A DNA stretch of 64,000 nt, taken from positions 62,001 to 126,000 of the forward strand of contig CALKXV010000053.1 of NCBI GenBank assembly GCA_938005545.1, in the 5' to 3' direction. A model generated the notes under the pieces. The model made no database searches. It saw only the letters and a list, made by a program, of their open reading frames with translations, and had not been told where the DNA came from. The stretch's first letter is position 1. The number at the start of each line of letters is the position of its first letter. Positions 18,436 to 27,866 of this stretch are shown one piece after another. The position numbers and the translations under genes were made by a program. The DNA comes from an uncultured Paracoccaceae bacterium. Its GTDB lineage: Bacteria > Pseudomonadota > Alphaproteobacteria > Rhodobacterales > Rhodobacteraceae.

Positions 18436-19158
18436 TTGGGCAATCGAAGTAAGCGCACCGTGCCAGAGCACGTTGCGATCATCATGGACGGGAATGGTCG
18501 TTGGGCACAGGCACGTGGGAAACCACGTCTGTTCGGGCACCATGCAGGCGCACGCAGGGTCCGTGAAATCGTAGAATCCTGCCCCGATCTAGGCGTTAAG
18601 TACCTAACAATATTCGCTTTCTCGACAGAGAACTGGCAGCGTACCCAAGCCGAAGTGTCCGGTTTGATGAAATTGTTCAAACGCTATCTGATGAGCGAAA
18701 CCAAAGAACTTGTGACAGAAGGCATCTGTGTCCGGTTCATTGGTGATCGTATGAAACTCGACGAAACACTGGTCGCTTTGATGGACGAGGTCGAGCTTTT
18801 GACCTGTGACAATGATCGGGTGAACCTGACCATCGCGCTAAATTATGGGGGCCGCGATGAGGTCGCCCGCGCCACCAAACGTCTCAGCCGCGATGTGGCC
18901 GCCGGCAAAGTTGACCCCGAAGATGTCGATGACGAAACGCTGGCAAGTTATCTTGATACCTATGTCCTGCCGGACCCGGATTTGGTAATCCGCACCTCGG
19001 GTGAAGCCCGGATTTCGAACTTTTTGTTGTGGCAATCGGCTTATGCGGAATACGAATTCGTCGATACGCTCTGGCCCGACTTCACGCGCGATGAATTCGC
19101 CAGCGTTCTGTCCAAATTCTCAACCCGCGAACGCCGTTATGGCGCTGTGCCTGGATGA
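18436..19158 (+). CDS. uppS: undecaprenyl diphosphate synthase
   Basis: UppS is the cis-prenyltransferase that makes the C55 lipid carrier for peptidoglycan and O-antigen. The 240-residue protein has the diagnostic MDGNGRWA (residues 17-24; Asp18 is the catalytic residue), the GHHAGARRVREIV helix, the TIFAFSTENWQR motif, NYGGRDE, and the late RTSGEARISNFLLWQSAYAE (read in parts) and FWPDF-like LWPDF. The start is a TTG at 18436, preceded by CAGGAG; no ATG gives the conserved N terminus. The stop overlaps cdsA as ATGA. Confidence 0.96.
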   Translation: MGNRSKRTVPEHVAIIMDGNGRWAQARGKPRLFGHHAGARRVREIVESCPDLGVKYLTIFAFSTENWQRTQAEVSGLMKLFKRYLMSETKELVTEGICVRFIGDRMKLDETLVALMDEVELLTCDNDRVNLTIALNYGGRDEVARATKRLSRDVAAGKVDPEDVDDETLASYLDTYVLPDPDLVIRTSGEARISNFLLWQSAYAEYEFVDTLWPDFTRDEFASVLSKFSTRERRYGAVPG

Positions 19159-19943
19159 GCACCCAAGCGGGGAAGTGGAGCGATCTTGGCCCACGCATTC
19201 TGTCGGGTGGCTTTGCGGCCATTTTCGGTTTGTGGGTCATGTGGTTGGGCGGCGTGCCGTTTCACATCCTTGTGGCCGTCGTCACCGGCATCATGGTTTG
19301 GGAAGTCGCGCGCATGGTCGGGGCAGGAACCAAATCCGTTCCGTATGGTCTAATCGCGGGCGCTGCTCATATCGTTTTAACAAGCTTTCCAATCGCTTAC
19401 ACGCTTCCGTTGGTTTTTGTTCCCGCACTTTTAGGGGTTGCGCAGCTTGACCAACGTAAATCCACCTATGCGCTCTTTTGCTCGGCGATCCTGTTGGCGG
19501 GCCTTGGTCTTGTCATCCTGCGCGACAGCTATGGGTTCATCTGGGTCGCCTGGTTGGCGCTTGTGGTGATCGCATCAGACATTCTGGGGTACTTCGCCGG
19601 AAAAATAATCGGCGGCCCGAAGTTCTGGCCCAAGGTCAGCCCCAAGAAAACATGGTCCGGGACAATCGCGGGCTGGATGGGTGCCGTGATCGTGGCGCTC
19701 ATCTATATCCAACAGGGGCTTGCCACCGCGGAATTGATCGGAATTTCGATTGCGATCGCTATTGCGGGCCAGTTGGGCGACGTTGCCGAAAGCGCGCTGA
19801 AACGCCAAGTCGGCGTCAAAGATAGCAGCGCCATTTTTCCTGGCCATGGTGGCATGTTCGACCGATTTGACGCGATGTTGGGGGCATCGTTGTTCTTGTT
19901 GCTAATCGGCAAGATTGTCGGCTTTCCGCCCGTCGTTTTATGA
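19155..19943 (+). CDS. cdsA: phosphatidate cytidylyltransferase
   Basis: CdsA makes CDP-diacylglycerol for all phospholipids. The 262-residue membrane protein has about seven hydrophobic helices and the C-terminal family signature: ESALKRQVGVKDSSAIFPGHGG (read in parts) followed by FDRFDA, which contains the metal-binding Asp residues. The DILGYFAGKIIGGPKFWPKVSPKKTW region (in parts) is also typical. ATGA overlaps join it to uppS before and dxr after, so uppS-cdsA-dxr are tightly co-translated. Confidence 0.95.
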   Translation: MSTQAGKWSDLGPRILSGGFAAIFGLWVMWLGGVPFHILVAVVTGIMVWEVARMVGAGTKSVPYGLIAGAAHIVLTSFPIAYTLPLVFVPALLGVAQLDQRKSTYALFCSAILLAGLGLVILRDSYGFIWVAWLALVVIASDILGYFAGKIIGGPKFWPKVSPKKTWSGTIAGWMGAVIVALIYIQQGLATAELIGISIAIAIAGQLGDVAESALKRQVGVKDSSAIFPGHGGMFDRFDAMLGASLFLLLIGKIVGFPPVVL

Positions 19944-21127
19944 CCCAACCTGCCGCCAAACGACGTATTTCAATCTTTGGCGCCACCGGGTCCATCGGAG
20001 ACAGCACGCTTTCCATTTTACGCCTGAACCCAAAGGCTTACGACGTTGTTGCACTGACGGGTTCGGGCAATATCAAGGCGTTGGCCGAAGCTGCGCGCGA
20101 ATTCAACGCCGAAATCGCTGTTACCGCCGACGACGTGCGTCTTGGCGAGTTGAAGGAGGCATTGGCGGGCACAGGCATCGAAGCCGCCGCCGGGGCGCAG
20201 GCCATCGAAGATGCGGCATCACGGCCCGCCGATTGGATCATGTCAGCCATTGTTGGGGCCGCCGGCCTGCCACCGGGGTTAAAAGCCTTGGAGCAGGGTA
20301 CAACGCTCGCGCTGGCCAATAAGGAAAGCCTCGTCACTGCTGGCCCCTTGTTGCTTGACACCGCACGCCGCCACAACGCCACCATTCTGCCGGTCGACAG
20401 CGAACATTCGGCGATCTTTCAGGCCCTGAACGGTGAAAACATCGACACGGTCGAACGGGTGATCATCACAGCTTCGGGTGGGGCATTTCGCGATTGGCCC
20501 TTGGACGATATCGCCAAAGCAACCCCGGAACAGGCGTCGTCTCATCCAAACTGGAACATGGGCCAGCGCATCACCATCGACAGCGCGTCTATGTTTAATA
20601 AAGCGCTTGAACTTATTGAAACAAGGGAATTTTTCGGCGTTCAGCCTGATCAAATCGAAGTCTTGATCCACCCCGAAAGCCTGATCCACGCCATGGTGGG
20701 TTTCTGTGACAAAGGTCTTTTGGCCCATGTGGGACCCCACGACATGCGCCATGCCATCGGCTATGCGCTTGGCTATCCAAACCGGCCCGATCTTCCGCTC
20801 GAACGGCTCGATCTGGCAAAAATCGGACAGTTGACGTTCCAGGCACCCGATATGGCGCGTTACCCGGCACTGGAGCTTGCACGCAGGGTCATGGAAATCC
20901 ACGGGCTGGCCGGTGCCGTTTTCAACGGCGCCAAAGAAGCCGCACTTGATGGGTTCATTTCCCGGCAGATCGGATTTAACGACATGGTGCGGGTTGTGGG
21001 CAACGTCATCGAACTTATGTCAGGCGAAGGCCTCGGAAACGCCGCGATTACACTTGATTCTGTGCGCGAGGCAGATCAGATGGCACGTAAGCATGCCGTT
21101 CAATCTATGGCAGCGTTGAAATTATAG
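19940..21127 (+). CDS. dxr: 1-deoxy-D-xylulose 5-phosphate reductoisomerase
   Basis: Dxr catalyses the committed step of the MEP isoprenoid pathway, with NADPH and a divalent metal. The 395-residue protein has the N-terminal nucleotide motif GATGSIGDSTL, the ANKESLVTAG segment, the metal/substrate block LPVDSEHSAIFQAL, the ASGGAFRDWP loop, the HPNWNMGQRITIDSASMFNKALE block (read in parts) and LIHPESLIHAMVGF. The start overlaps the cdsA stop. Product flow fits the neighbour uppS, which uses the isoprenoid building blocks. Confidence 0.97.
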   Translation: MTQPAAKRRISIFGATGSIGDSTLSILRLNPKAYDVVALTGSGNIKALAEAAREFNAEIAVTADDVRLGELKEALAGTGIEAAAGAQAIEDAASRPADWIMSAIVGAAGLPPGLKALEQGTTLALANKESLVTAGPLLLDTARRHNATILPVDSEHSAIFQALNGENIDTVERVIITASGGAFRDWPLDDIAKATPEQASSHPNWNMGQRITIDSASMFNKALELIETREFFGVQPDQIEVLIHPESLIHAMVGFCDKGLLAHVGPHDMRHAIGYALGYPNRPDLPLERLDLAKIGQLTFQAPDMARYPALELARRVMEIHGLAGAVFNGAKEAALDGFISRQIGFNDMVRVVGNVIELMSGEGLGNAAITLDSVREADQMARKHAVQSMAALKL

Positions 21128-21138
21128 GACATTGAGCC

Positions 21139-22491
21139 TTGGATATTGCAGGTCTGATCCCGACATTCGGGAATTTGCTATTTACGATCGCAGCTTTTGT
21201 GGTGGCGCTTTCGATCATCATCGCGATCCACGAATACGGACATTACATCGTCGGTAAGTGGTCGGGCATCAAAGCGGATGTGTTTTCGCTTGGTTTCGGC
21301 CCGGTCTTGTATTCCCGCGTCGATAAACACGGCACCAAGTGGCAAATCGCGGCCTTACCCTTTGGCGGCTATGTAAAATTTCGCGGTGACAAAGGTGCGG
21401 CCTCGAACCCCGATGAAGAAGCGATGTCTGATCTCACTCCCGAGGAACGCCGCGCCACGATGCATGGTGCCCCGCTTTGGGCGCGTGCGGCCACGGTTTT
21501 TGCAGGCCCTGCGTTCAACTTCATTCTGTCCTTCATCATCTTCTTTTGCTTCGTCATGTATTACGGCGTGGAACGTGAACCACTGACTGTGGAAAGCGTG
21601 GTTGAAAGCCCGCACGCAGCAAACGACTTGTTGCCCGGCGACATCATCCTGACCGTCGGTGGTCTGCCGGCCAATGATCGCGCTAATCTGATCAAAGCGG
21701 TTTATGAACTGACACCTGAAACGTCGCTGGATTATACCGTTGAACGCGACGGGCAAGAAATCACAGTGTCCGGCCCATGGCCCGCACCGCCAGCGGCTTC
21801 TGGGTTTTCCCTTGATTCCGCAGCCGAAGAAGCCGGTATGGAAGTTGGCGACGTGGTTGTGGCCATCAACGGCACGCCTGTTTTCGATTTCGATGAATTG
21901 AACCAGGCCACCCGCAATTCCAATGGCCAAACGCTGGAGTTGAACATTTGGCGTGATGGCGAGTTAATGGATTTTTCGGTCACGCCCCGCAAACAGGATA
22001 CACAAGATCGCAATGGCGAATTCGAAACCCGCTATCTGATCGGCATGACAGGTGGCAGCGGCAGCATCTTCGAATTCCAAAGTTATACGCCGGGCCCGTT
22101 AGAAGCTGCCTATTACGGTGTCAGGCGACTGGGCAGTATTCTGGAAGGCTCGATCAACGGGCTCTACAGTGTTGTGACACGCAAGATCTCGACCTGCGCG
22201 GTTTCGGGGCCCATTACAATTGCCAAAACCTCGGGGCAGGTGGCGGAGCGCGGACTTTCGGAATTTATCTTCTTTGTCGCGTTTATTTCTGCCGCAGTTG
22301 GCTTTGTGAACCTGTTTCCGGTGCCTGTTCTGGACGGTGGGCACCTTGTGTTCCACGCATGGGAAGCCATCACCGGTCGTCCACCAAGTGACAAAGCCCT
22401 GAATGCCATGATGATGGTGGGCGTGTTCCTTGTTGTCGGACTTATGATCTTTGCCTTCGGCAACGACATCTGGTGTCGGTTCCTGCTTTAA
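21139..22491 (+). CDS. rseP: site-2 protease RseP/MmpA
   Basis: RseP is an intramembrane zinc metalloprotease that cuts anti-sigma factors and signal-peptide remnants. The 450-residue protein has HEYGH at residues 31-35 (HExxH) in the first membrane helix, the GFGP and GGYVKFRGD segments, periplasmic PDZ domains (GDIILTVGG and EVGDVVVAINGTPV), and the second metal motif LFPVPVLDGGH near the C terminus. The start is TTG at 21139, 11 bases after the dxr stop; no ATG fits. Its position between dxr and bamA is standard in alphaproteobacteria. Confidence 0.95.
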   Translation: MDIAGLIPTFGNLLFTIAAFVVALSIIIAIHEYGHYIVGKWSGIKADVFSLGFGPVLYSRVDKHGTKWQIAALPFGGYVKFRGDKGAASNPDEEAMSDLTPEERRATMHGAPLWARAATVFAGPAFNFILSFIIFFCFVMYYGVEREPLTVESVVESPHAANDLLPGDIILTVGGLPANDRANLIKAVYELTPETSLDYTVERDGQEITVSGPWPAPPAASGFSLDSAAEEAGMEVGDVVVAINGTPVFDFDELNQATRNSNGQTLELNIWRDGELMDFSVTPRKQDTQDRNGEFETRYLIGMTGGSGSIFEFQSYTPGPLEAAYYGVRRLGSILEGSINGLYSVVTRKISTCAVSGPITIAKTSGQVAERGLSEFIFFVAFISAAVGFVNLFPVPVLDGGHLVFHAWEAITGRPPSDKALNAMMMVGVFLVVGLMIFAFGNDIWCRFLL

Positions 22492-22611
22492 CCCCAATAG
22501 TTAGCGGATTCCCGCCGAAGTCGGAAATGATCTCTAAAATCTCATGGGTCTGACACCGAAGCGCCTAATGCCCGCCTAAATCGCGTCACAATTGATTTTT
22601 AGTTTGGTCCT

Positions 22612-22764
22612 ATGAACGCCAATATCGGGATCGGATCGATGCAACTGCTTCAAAATGGCTACCGTGGACTTGGAATGCTTGTGGAAGTGAACCTGGACAG
22701 GTTCCTTTTTCCGCTGGCTCTCTGCGCTGCGATTTGTCTTGGAGCGTATTTCGGTTCGCCCTGA
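22612..22764 (+). CDS. 50-residue single-pass membrane protein
   Basis: The frame ATG 22612 to TGA 22764 encodes 50 residues, too short for usual ORF cut-offs. The N-terminal half is mildly amphipathic (IGSMQLLQNGYRGLGMLVEV), then N-x-D-RFLFPLALCAAICLGAYFG forms one membrane helix, ending Ser-Pro. I believe similar tiny proteins with an NWDR-then-helix design occur in Rhodobacterales; I cannot confirm this without a search. It lies alone between rseP and bamA and is followed within 40 bases by a strong terminator, which supports a separate transcript. The ribosome site is weak. Function unknown. Confidence 0.55.
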   Translation: MNANIGIGSMQLLQNGYRGLGMLVEVNLDRFLFPLALCAAICLGAYFGSP

Positions 22765-22799
22765 CTCTCCGCTACCCTTACACACACTCACACAAGTTT

Positions 22800-22831
22800 G
22801 ACGCCGCTCTATTTTGAGCGGCGTCTGGCTT
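22800..22831 (+). terminator. terminator upstream of bamA
   Basis: A 10-bp stem GACGCCGCTC (22800-22809) / GAGCGGCGTC (22816-22825) has a TATTTT loop and is followed by TGGCTTTT. It lies after the 50-residue ORF and separates it, and the rseP operon, from bamA. Confidence 0.75.
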
Positions 22832-22896
22832 TTGACAGCCCCGAAGAATCCCTCTAGTCACGTCACTAAGAATTGAACGAGGGGCAGGCTGGGCGC

Positions 22897-25188
22897 ATGA
22901 TCGGTACACGTACCAATTTATTGAGGGCTTTGGTTGTTTTACTGGTTCTGACCGGTGCGATGACACAACACGCAATCGCGCAGACCCGGCTGAATGCCAT
23001 CACGGTCGATGGCAATGAACGGATCCCGGATTCGTCGGTCATCGAATTCTCGGGACTTGCCCCCGGTGGCACCGCGACAGGCGGTCAGCTTAACGATGCT
23101 GTTCAGGCAATTATGGGCACCGGACTGTTTGAAACCGCAGAAGTGATCCCCACTGGCAACGCTGTGCGCATCGTTGTTGTTGAACGCCCGACGATCAGTC
23201 GCATCAGTATCGAAGGCAACCGCAGATTGAGCGACGACCAGCTTTTTACAGTCGTCACGTCCGAACCACGCCGCGTTTATTCACCCACCACGGCCACCGC
23301 AGATGCCTCAGCAATTTCTGACGCCTATTCGGCTGCCGGGCGACAGGCGGCCCGTGTGACGCCCCGTATCATCGAACGGTCCGACAACCGCGTCGATCTG
23401 GTCTTTGAAGTCAGCGAAGGCAAAGTCGTCGAAAACGAACGCATCAGCTTTGTTGGTAACCGGTCCTTTTCGGATCGTCGTCTACGGCGTGTGATCGGAA
23501 CCAAACAGGCCTCGCTCCTGCGTGCGCTTATTGGCCAAGACACCTTTGTGCCCGAGCGAATTCAGTTCGACCGACAGTTACTGACAGATTTTTATCGCGC
23601 GCGGGGCTTCGTGGATTTTGAGATCCTTGAAGTGACGACCGAACTTGCCCGCGAACGCAACGCAACCTTCGTGATGTTCAAATTGCGTGAAGGTCAGAGA
23701 TACAAGATCGGTGGCGTCTCGGTATCTAGCGAGTTTCCGAACGTCGATATCGCTGAATACCGCGATGCACTGCGCATCCGGGCGGGCCAAACTTGGTCAC
23801 CCACCTTGATCGAAGAACAGATCTCGCGGTTGGAACAATTGGCGTTGACCCAAGGACTTGAGTTCTTGCGCGTCAGTCCCCGTGTCACCAGAAACAACCG
23901 CGATCTGACGCTGGACATCGAATTCGCGCTGGTGCGGGGCCCACGGATATTTGTGGAACGCATCGATATCGAGGGCAACCAGACCACGCTTGACCGCGTT
24001 ATTCGACGCCAGTTCAACTCGGTCGAAGGCGATCCGTTCAACGCGCGCGAAATCCGCAATGCCGCCGAACGCATCCGTGCCCTTGGGTTCTTTGGCAATG
24101 TGGGTGTGGATTCGCGGGCCGGAACTTCGGCAGATCGTGTGATTATCGATGTTGATGTCGAAGAACAACCAACCGGCAGCCTGACATTTGGCGGATCGTT
24201 CAACGATGAAAACGGCTTCGCACTTCTCATCAACTTTTCAGAACGGAACTTTCTTGGTCGCGGGCAGGCCGTGTCTTTGGAAGTTCAATCCGGTTCAGAC
24301 ACATCGCGTACTGCATTTTCCTTTTCGGAACCGGCCTTCCTGGGCCGGGACCTGCTGTTTGGACTGGATGTTTCCAGTGTCCGAACGTCTTTTGACGAAT
24401 CCAGTTTTAACACCGAAGTCGTCAGCATCCGACCGCGTTTCGCCTTCCCATTGGGCGAAAACTCCCGCCTGACCGTTTTTTACGAGGCAGCGCTCGATGA
24501 TATTTCAGACATTGAAGCAGGCAGCTCACCGATTATTTTTGCCGAAGAAGGCGAAGAGTTCCGCAGCTCAATCGGCTACAGCTATACGCTGGATCTGTTA
24601 CGAGGTGGTTTGAACCCGGATCGTGGCGTTCGCCTAACCTTCGGTCAGGAACTGGCCGGATTGGGCGGTGACATCGAATTCCTGCGCACGACGGCGCTTG
24701 CGGTCGCACAACGCGATGTCTTCAACGAAGAAGTCACCGTGCGGGCGATTTTCGAGGGTGGCTTGATCAACACTTTCGGCGGCGGCGTGAGCCGGGTGAC
24801 TGACCGTTTCTTCCTGTCAACGCGCCAGTTACGGGGCTTTTCGTCACGTGGCGTCGGCCCGCGCGACACAGGGTCCGCGTCAGGCGATGTCCTGGGCGGC
24901 AATGCCTTTGTATCTGCCCGGTTCGAAGCCGACTTCCCCTTGGGCTTGCCCGAAGAATTTGGCCTCGCCGGCGGTGTATTTCTTGATTTTGCATCACTTT
25001 GGGACTTGGACAACACAATCGGAGCCGCTGTCGTCGACGATGATTTCGATCTTCGCGCCTCGATTGGGTTCTCACTGTTTTGGACCACTCCAATCGGGCC
25101 TTTGCGGATGAACTTTGCCACCCCGCTATTAGAGAACGATCTAGATGAAACCAATGTCTTCGACATCACGATCTCGACCGAATTTTAG
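22897..25188 (+). CDS. bamA: outer membrane assembly factor BamA
   Basis: BamA is the Omp85 core of the Bam complex that folds beta-barrels into the outer membrane. The 763-residue protein has a signal peptide (core LLRALVVLLVLTGAM, cleavage after AIA), five POTRA repeats over roughly residues 30-410 (for example ISRISIEGNRRLSDDQL, RISFVGNRSFSDRRLRRV, VERIDIEGNQTTLDRVIRRQF) and a C-terminal barrel ending in a Phe (ITISTEF) as outer-membrane proteins do. The barrel contains the LRGFSSRGVGPRD motif (family RGF). GAGGGGCAGG eight bases before supports the ATG at 22897 over the TTG at 22873. Its 3' end overlaps the ompH-type gene by 44 bases. Confidence 0.97.
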   Translation: MIGTRTNLLRALVVLLVLTGAMTQHAIAQTRLNAITVDGNERIPDSSVIEFSGLAPGGTATGGQLNDAVQAIMGTGLFETAEVIPTGNAVRIVVVERPTISRISIEGNRRLSDDQLFTVVTSEPRRVYSPTTATADASAISDAYSAAGRQAARVTPRIIERSDNRVDLVFEVSEGKVVENERISFVGNRSFSDRRLRRVIGTKQASLLRALIGQDTFVPERIQFDRQLLTDFYRARGFVDFEILEVTTELARERNATFVMFKLREGQRYKIGGVSVSSEFPNVDIAEYRDALRIRAGQTWSPTLIEEQISRLEQLALTQGLEFLRVSPRVTRNNRDLTLDIEFALVRGPRIFVERIDIEGNQTTLDRVIRRQFNSVEGDPFNAREIRNAAERIRALGFFGNVGVDSRAGTSADRVIIDVDVEEQPTGSLTFGGSFNDENGFALLINFSERNFLGRGQAVSLEVQSGSDTSRTAFSFSEPAFLGRDLLFGLDVSSVRTSFDESSFNTEVVSIRPRFAFPLGENSRLTVFYEAALDDISDIEAGSSPIIFAEEGEEFRSSIGYSYTLDLLRGGLNPDRGVRLTFGQELAGLGGDIEFLRTTALAVAQRDVFNEEVTVRAIFEGGLINTFGGGVSRVTDRFFLSTRQLRGFSSRGVGPRDTGSASGDVLGGNAFVSARFEADFPLGLPEEFGLAGGVFLDFASLWDLDNTIGAAVVDDDFDLRASIGFSLFWTTPIGPLRMNFATPLLENDLDETNVFDITISTEF

Positions 25189-25702
25189 GCTTTGGTCACT
25201 GGTCGTTGCCTGCTTGACGGCACTGACGTCTGAGGCGGTTTTCGCACAATCCTCGCAAATCCTGACCATCGATCAGGATCGGCTTTTGGTGGAAACAAGG
25301 CTTGGCGCTTCGGTTCTGGAAGCGCTTGAAACACGCGCCAAGACTCTGGCGGCGGAAAACAAAACCATCGAAGAAGACCTGATTGCCGAAGAATTGGCAC
25401 TGACCGAAAAGCGCCCAGATCTGGCACCGGATGAATTTCGCACCTTGGCCAATGAGTTCGACCAACGTGTCCAAACTTTGCGCGCCGAACAGGACGACAA
25501 AGAACGCGCATTGAACCGGGCACAAGAAGAAGCCCGCAACACATTCGTGCGCGAATCCGCCAGTATCATCTCGGAAATCGTCCGCGAACGTGGGGCCTTG
25601 CTGGTCATCGACCGCCGGGATGTTTACCTGTCAGCCGGAAGCATCGACATCACAGATGAAGCCATTAAACGCATCAATGATGCGGAAGCGGCCCAAGAAT
25701 AA
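25145..25702 (+). CDS. skp: OmpH/Skp family periplasmic chaperone
   Basis: The 185-residue product has an N-terminal signal sequence (hydrophobic core LWSLVVACLTALTSEAVFA) and an OmpH-type body: a short beta segment (ILTIDQDRLLVETRLG), a long coiled-coil tentacle rich in Glu/Ala/Lys/Arg over residues 60-145, and a returning strand (GALLVIDRRDVYLSAGSIDIT). Skp-family trimers hold unfolded outer-membrane proteins for BamA. It starts 44 bases inside bamA, a coupled arrangement, and precedes fabZ. An in-frame ATG three codons later (25154) is an equally possible start. Confidence 0.9.
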   Translation: MKPMSSTSRSRPNFRLWSLVVACLTALTSEAVFAQSSQILTIDQDRLLVETRLGASVLEALETRAKTLAAENKTIEEDLIAEELALTEKRPDLAPDEFRTLANEFDQRVQTLRAEQDDKERALNRAQEEARNTFVRESASIISEIVRERGALLVIDRRDVYLSAGSIDITDEAIKRINDAEAAQE

Positions 25703-25786
25703 CGCGTTGCACGCAATTGCCCAATCCGTTGCCAATACTTGCAGCACAGTCTCTGCCTTGATACCCAAGTAAAAAAGGGCGCGAGC

Positions 25787-26242
25787 ATGGGCGAAGCATT
25801 GAAATCAGCAGACATCGGATTGATCCAGAGGATCATCCCGCACCGGTATCCATTCTTATTGGTCGACAAGGTCATCGACATTGACGGCACGGACCGCGGC
25901 GTGGGTATCAAGAATGTCACAATGAACGAACCTCAGTTCACCGGCCACTTTCCAAGCGAACCGGTTTTTCCGGGCGTCTATATGGTCGAAGCCATGGCCC
26001 AGACCAGCGCTGTCATCGCAGGGGTTGGCCTTGGTCTGGCCGATAAGAACATCGCAATCTATTTCATGGCCATGGACGGCGTAAAATTCCGCCGCAAGGT
26101 CATCCCCGGCGATACCCTTCGCATGGACGTCACCAAACTTCGGGGCGGCGGCAAAGTCTGGAAGTTCAAAGGCGTCGCTACGGTCGAGGGCGAAGTGGCG
26201 TGTGAATGCGAATTCACCGCTATGATGGATCTTCCGAAATGA
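25787..26242 (+). CDS. fabZ: 3-hydroxyacyl-ACP dehydratase FabZ
   Basis: FabZ dehydrates beta-hydroxyacyl-ACP in fatty acid synthesis and competes with lipid A for the same hydroxyacyl pool. The 151-residue hot-dog protein shows [14 protein letters not shown], the catalytic His in [12 protein letters not shown], the catalytic Glu in MVEAMAQT, and [14 protein letters not shown]. The start at 25787 fits the usual length. Its stop overlaps lpxA as ATGA, linking the two branches of acyl use. Confidence 0.97.
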   Translation: MGEALKSADIGLIQRIIPHRYPFLLVDKVIDIDGTDRGVGIKNVTMNEPQFTGHFPSEPVFPGVYMVEAMAQTSAVIAGVGLGLADKNIAIYFMAMDGVKFRRKVIPGDTLRMDVTKLRGGGKVWKFKGVATVEGEVACECEFTAMMDLPK

Positions 26243-27039
26243 GCATTGACCGCTCAGCCTCGGTTCACGCCTCGGCCGTGATCGAAGACGGGGCACAGAT
26301 CGGCGCAGACGTCATTATTGGCCCATTTTCACTTATTGGTCCGAACGTGGTTTTGGCTGACGCGGTCGAAGTCAAATCCCACGCCGTCATAACCGGGCGC
26401 ACGGATATCGGATCCGAGTCGGTGATTTTCCCCGGCGCTGTGATCGGTGAAATACCTCAGGATCTGAAGTTCAAGGGCGAGGCCAGTCGCCTGTCCGTCG
26501 GCAAGCGAAACCGCATCCGTGAAGGTGTCACAATGAACACCGGCACCGAAGGCGGTGGCGGATTGACCAAAGTCGGCGACGATTGCCTGTTCATGACGGG
26601 CGCTCATGTGGCGCATGACGCCGTTGTCGGCGACCGGGTGATTGTGGCCAACCAGGGCGCGATTGCCGGGCATTGTGTGGTCGAAGACGATGTGATCATT
26701 GGCGGGCTCTCGGGCATTCATCAGTTTGTGCGTGTGGGTCAGGGGGCCATTATCGGCGCTGTGACCATGGTGACCAACGACGTCATCCCTTACGGATTGG
26801 TGCAAGGTCCGCGCGGTCAGCTTGACGGGTTGAACCTTGTCGGGTTGAAACGGCGCGGTGTGGCCCGCGAAGACATCACAGCACTTCGTGCGGCCTTTCA
26901 AATGTTGGCGCAGGGCGAGGGTGCCTTTCAGGATCGCGCCCGTCGGTTGGGCGACGAAGCCCAAAGCGATTACGTCCGCCATATCGTTGATTTCGTTCTT
27001 GGCGCCACCGACCGCCAATACCTGACGCCGGAACGTTAA
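26239..27039 (+). CDS. lpxA: UDP-GlcNAc acyltransferase LpxA
   Basis: LpxA transfers a hydroxyacyl chain from ACP to UDP-GlcNAc, the first step of lipid A synthesis. The 266-residue protein has the left-handed beta-helix hexapeptide repeats ([28 protein letters not shown], read in parts), the catalytic-His region [26 protein letters not shown], and the C-terminal helical domain beginning [11 protein letters not shown]. The start overlaps fabZ (ATGA) and lpxI follows one base after the stop. Confidence 0.97.
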   Translation: MSIDRSASVHASAVIEDGAQIGADVIIGPFSLIGPNVVLADAVEVKSHAVITGRTDIGSESVIFPGAVIGEIPQDLKFKGEASRLSVGKRNRIREGVTMNTGTEGGGGLTKVGDDCLFMTGAHVAHDAVVGDRVIVANQGAIAGHCVVEDDVIIGGLSGIHQFVRVGQGAIIGAVTMVTNDVIPYGLVQGPRGQLDGLNLVGLKRRGVAREDITALRAAFQMLAQGEGAFQDRARRLGDEAQSDYVRHIVDFVLGATDRQYLTPER

Positions 27040-27040
27040 G

Positions 27041-27823
27041 GTGCTGGGCCTTGTCGTCGGAAACGGAAACCTTCCGCGCCACCTGATCGAAGCACTTCAG
27101 ACCAAACCGCTGGTTGCCGGCGTCGAAGGCACAACGCCCGAAGTTGCAACCGATCATACTTTTCGCCTCTCACATATCGCAAGCTTTATCGACACACTGA
27201 AAACCAAAGGCGTCACCCAGCTTTGCTTTGCGGGCGGTGTAACCCGGCCCGATCTGAATCCAAAGGATGTCGAACCCGAAAGCCTGCCTTACGTCCGGCG
27301 CCTCGTGACGGCGATCCAAAGCGGTGACGGTGCCGCGCTCGACATCGTATTGGGTATCTTCGAAGAAACGGGCTTTACCATCCAGGCCGCCCACGAGGTC
27401 GCGCCGGATCTTTTGCCACCCATGGGTGTCTTGACCAAAGCAGCCCCCAATGCCCACGACAAATCCAGCGTTTCGCGCGCCGAAACGCTCCTTGCCGCCA
27501 TGGGGGACGCTGATCTGGGTCAGGCTTGCGTCCTTCATCGCGGCCATCCCATTGCTGTCGAAGCCCTTTTTGGCACCGATTGGATGCTGAACAGCCTTGC
27601 CGACAGACCGGACGGCAAGGGTGGTTTCCTTTACAAAGCGCCCAAACCAATCCAGGACCGCCGCGTCGACTTGCCCACCATCGGCCCCAAAACCATTGTG
27701 AATGCACATGCCGCAGGCCTCGATGGTGTGATCCTGCAAAAGGGCGGTGTTCTTCTTCTTGACCGCACAGAAACCATCGCACAAGCCGACGACAAAGGCC
27801 TCTACCTCTGGGTCAAAGACTGA
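27041..27823 (+). CDS. lpxI: UDP-2,3-diacylglucosamine pyrophosphatase LpxI
   Basis: LpxI (formerly DUF1009) hydrolyses UDP-2,3-diacylglucosamine to lipid X in alphaproteobacteria, replacing LpxH of enterics. The 260-residue protein begins LGLVVGNGNLPRHLIEAL and has the GVTQLCFAGGVTRPDL, GDGAALDIVLGIFEE and GKGGFLYKAPKP blocks, with the C-terminal catalytic domain (LPTIGPKTIVNAHAAGLDGV, in parts). The start is GTG at 27041, one base after the lpxA stop. It sits in the expected place between lpxA and lpxB. Confidence 0.95.
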   Translation: MLGLVVGNGNLPRHLIEALQTKPLVAGVEGTTPEVATDHTFRLSHIASFIDTLKTKGVTQLCFAGGVTRPDLNPKDVEPESLPYVRRLVTAIQSGDGAALDIVLGIFEETGFTIQAAHEVAPDLLPPMGVLTKAAPNAHDKSSVSRAETLLAAMGDADLGQACVLHRGHPIAVEALFGTDWMLNSLADRPDGKGGFLYKAPKPIQDRRVDLPTIGPKTIVNAHAAGLDGVILQKGGVLLLDRTETIAQADDKGLYLWVKD

Positions 27824-27866
27824 TGGGCTTTCACCCTTTCTCAAATGCGCAATCCTCAGGCCCGCA

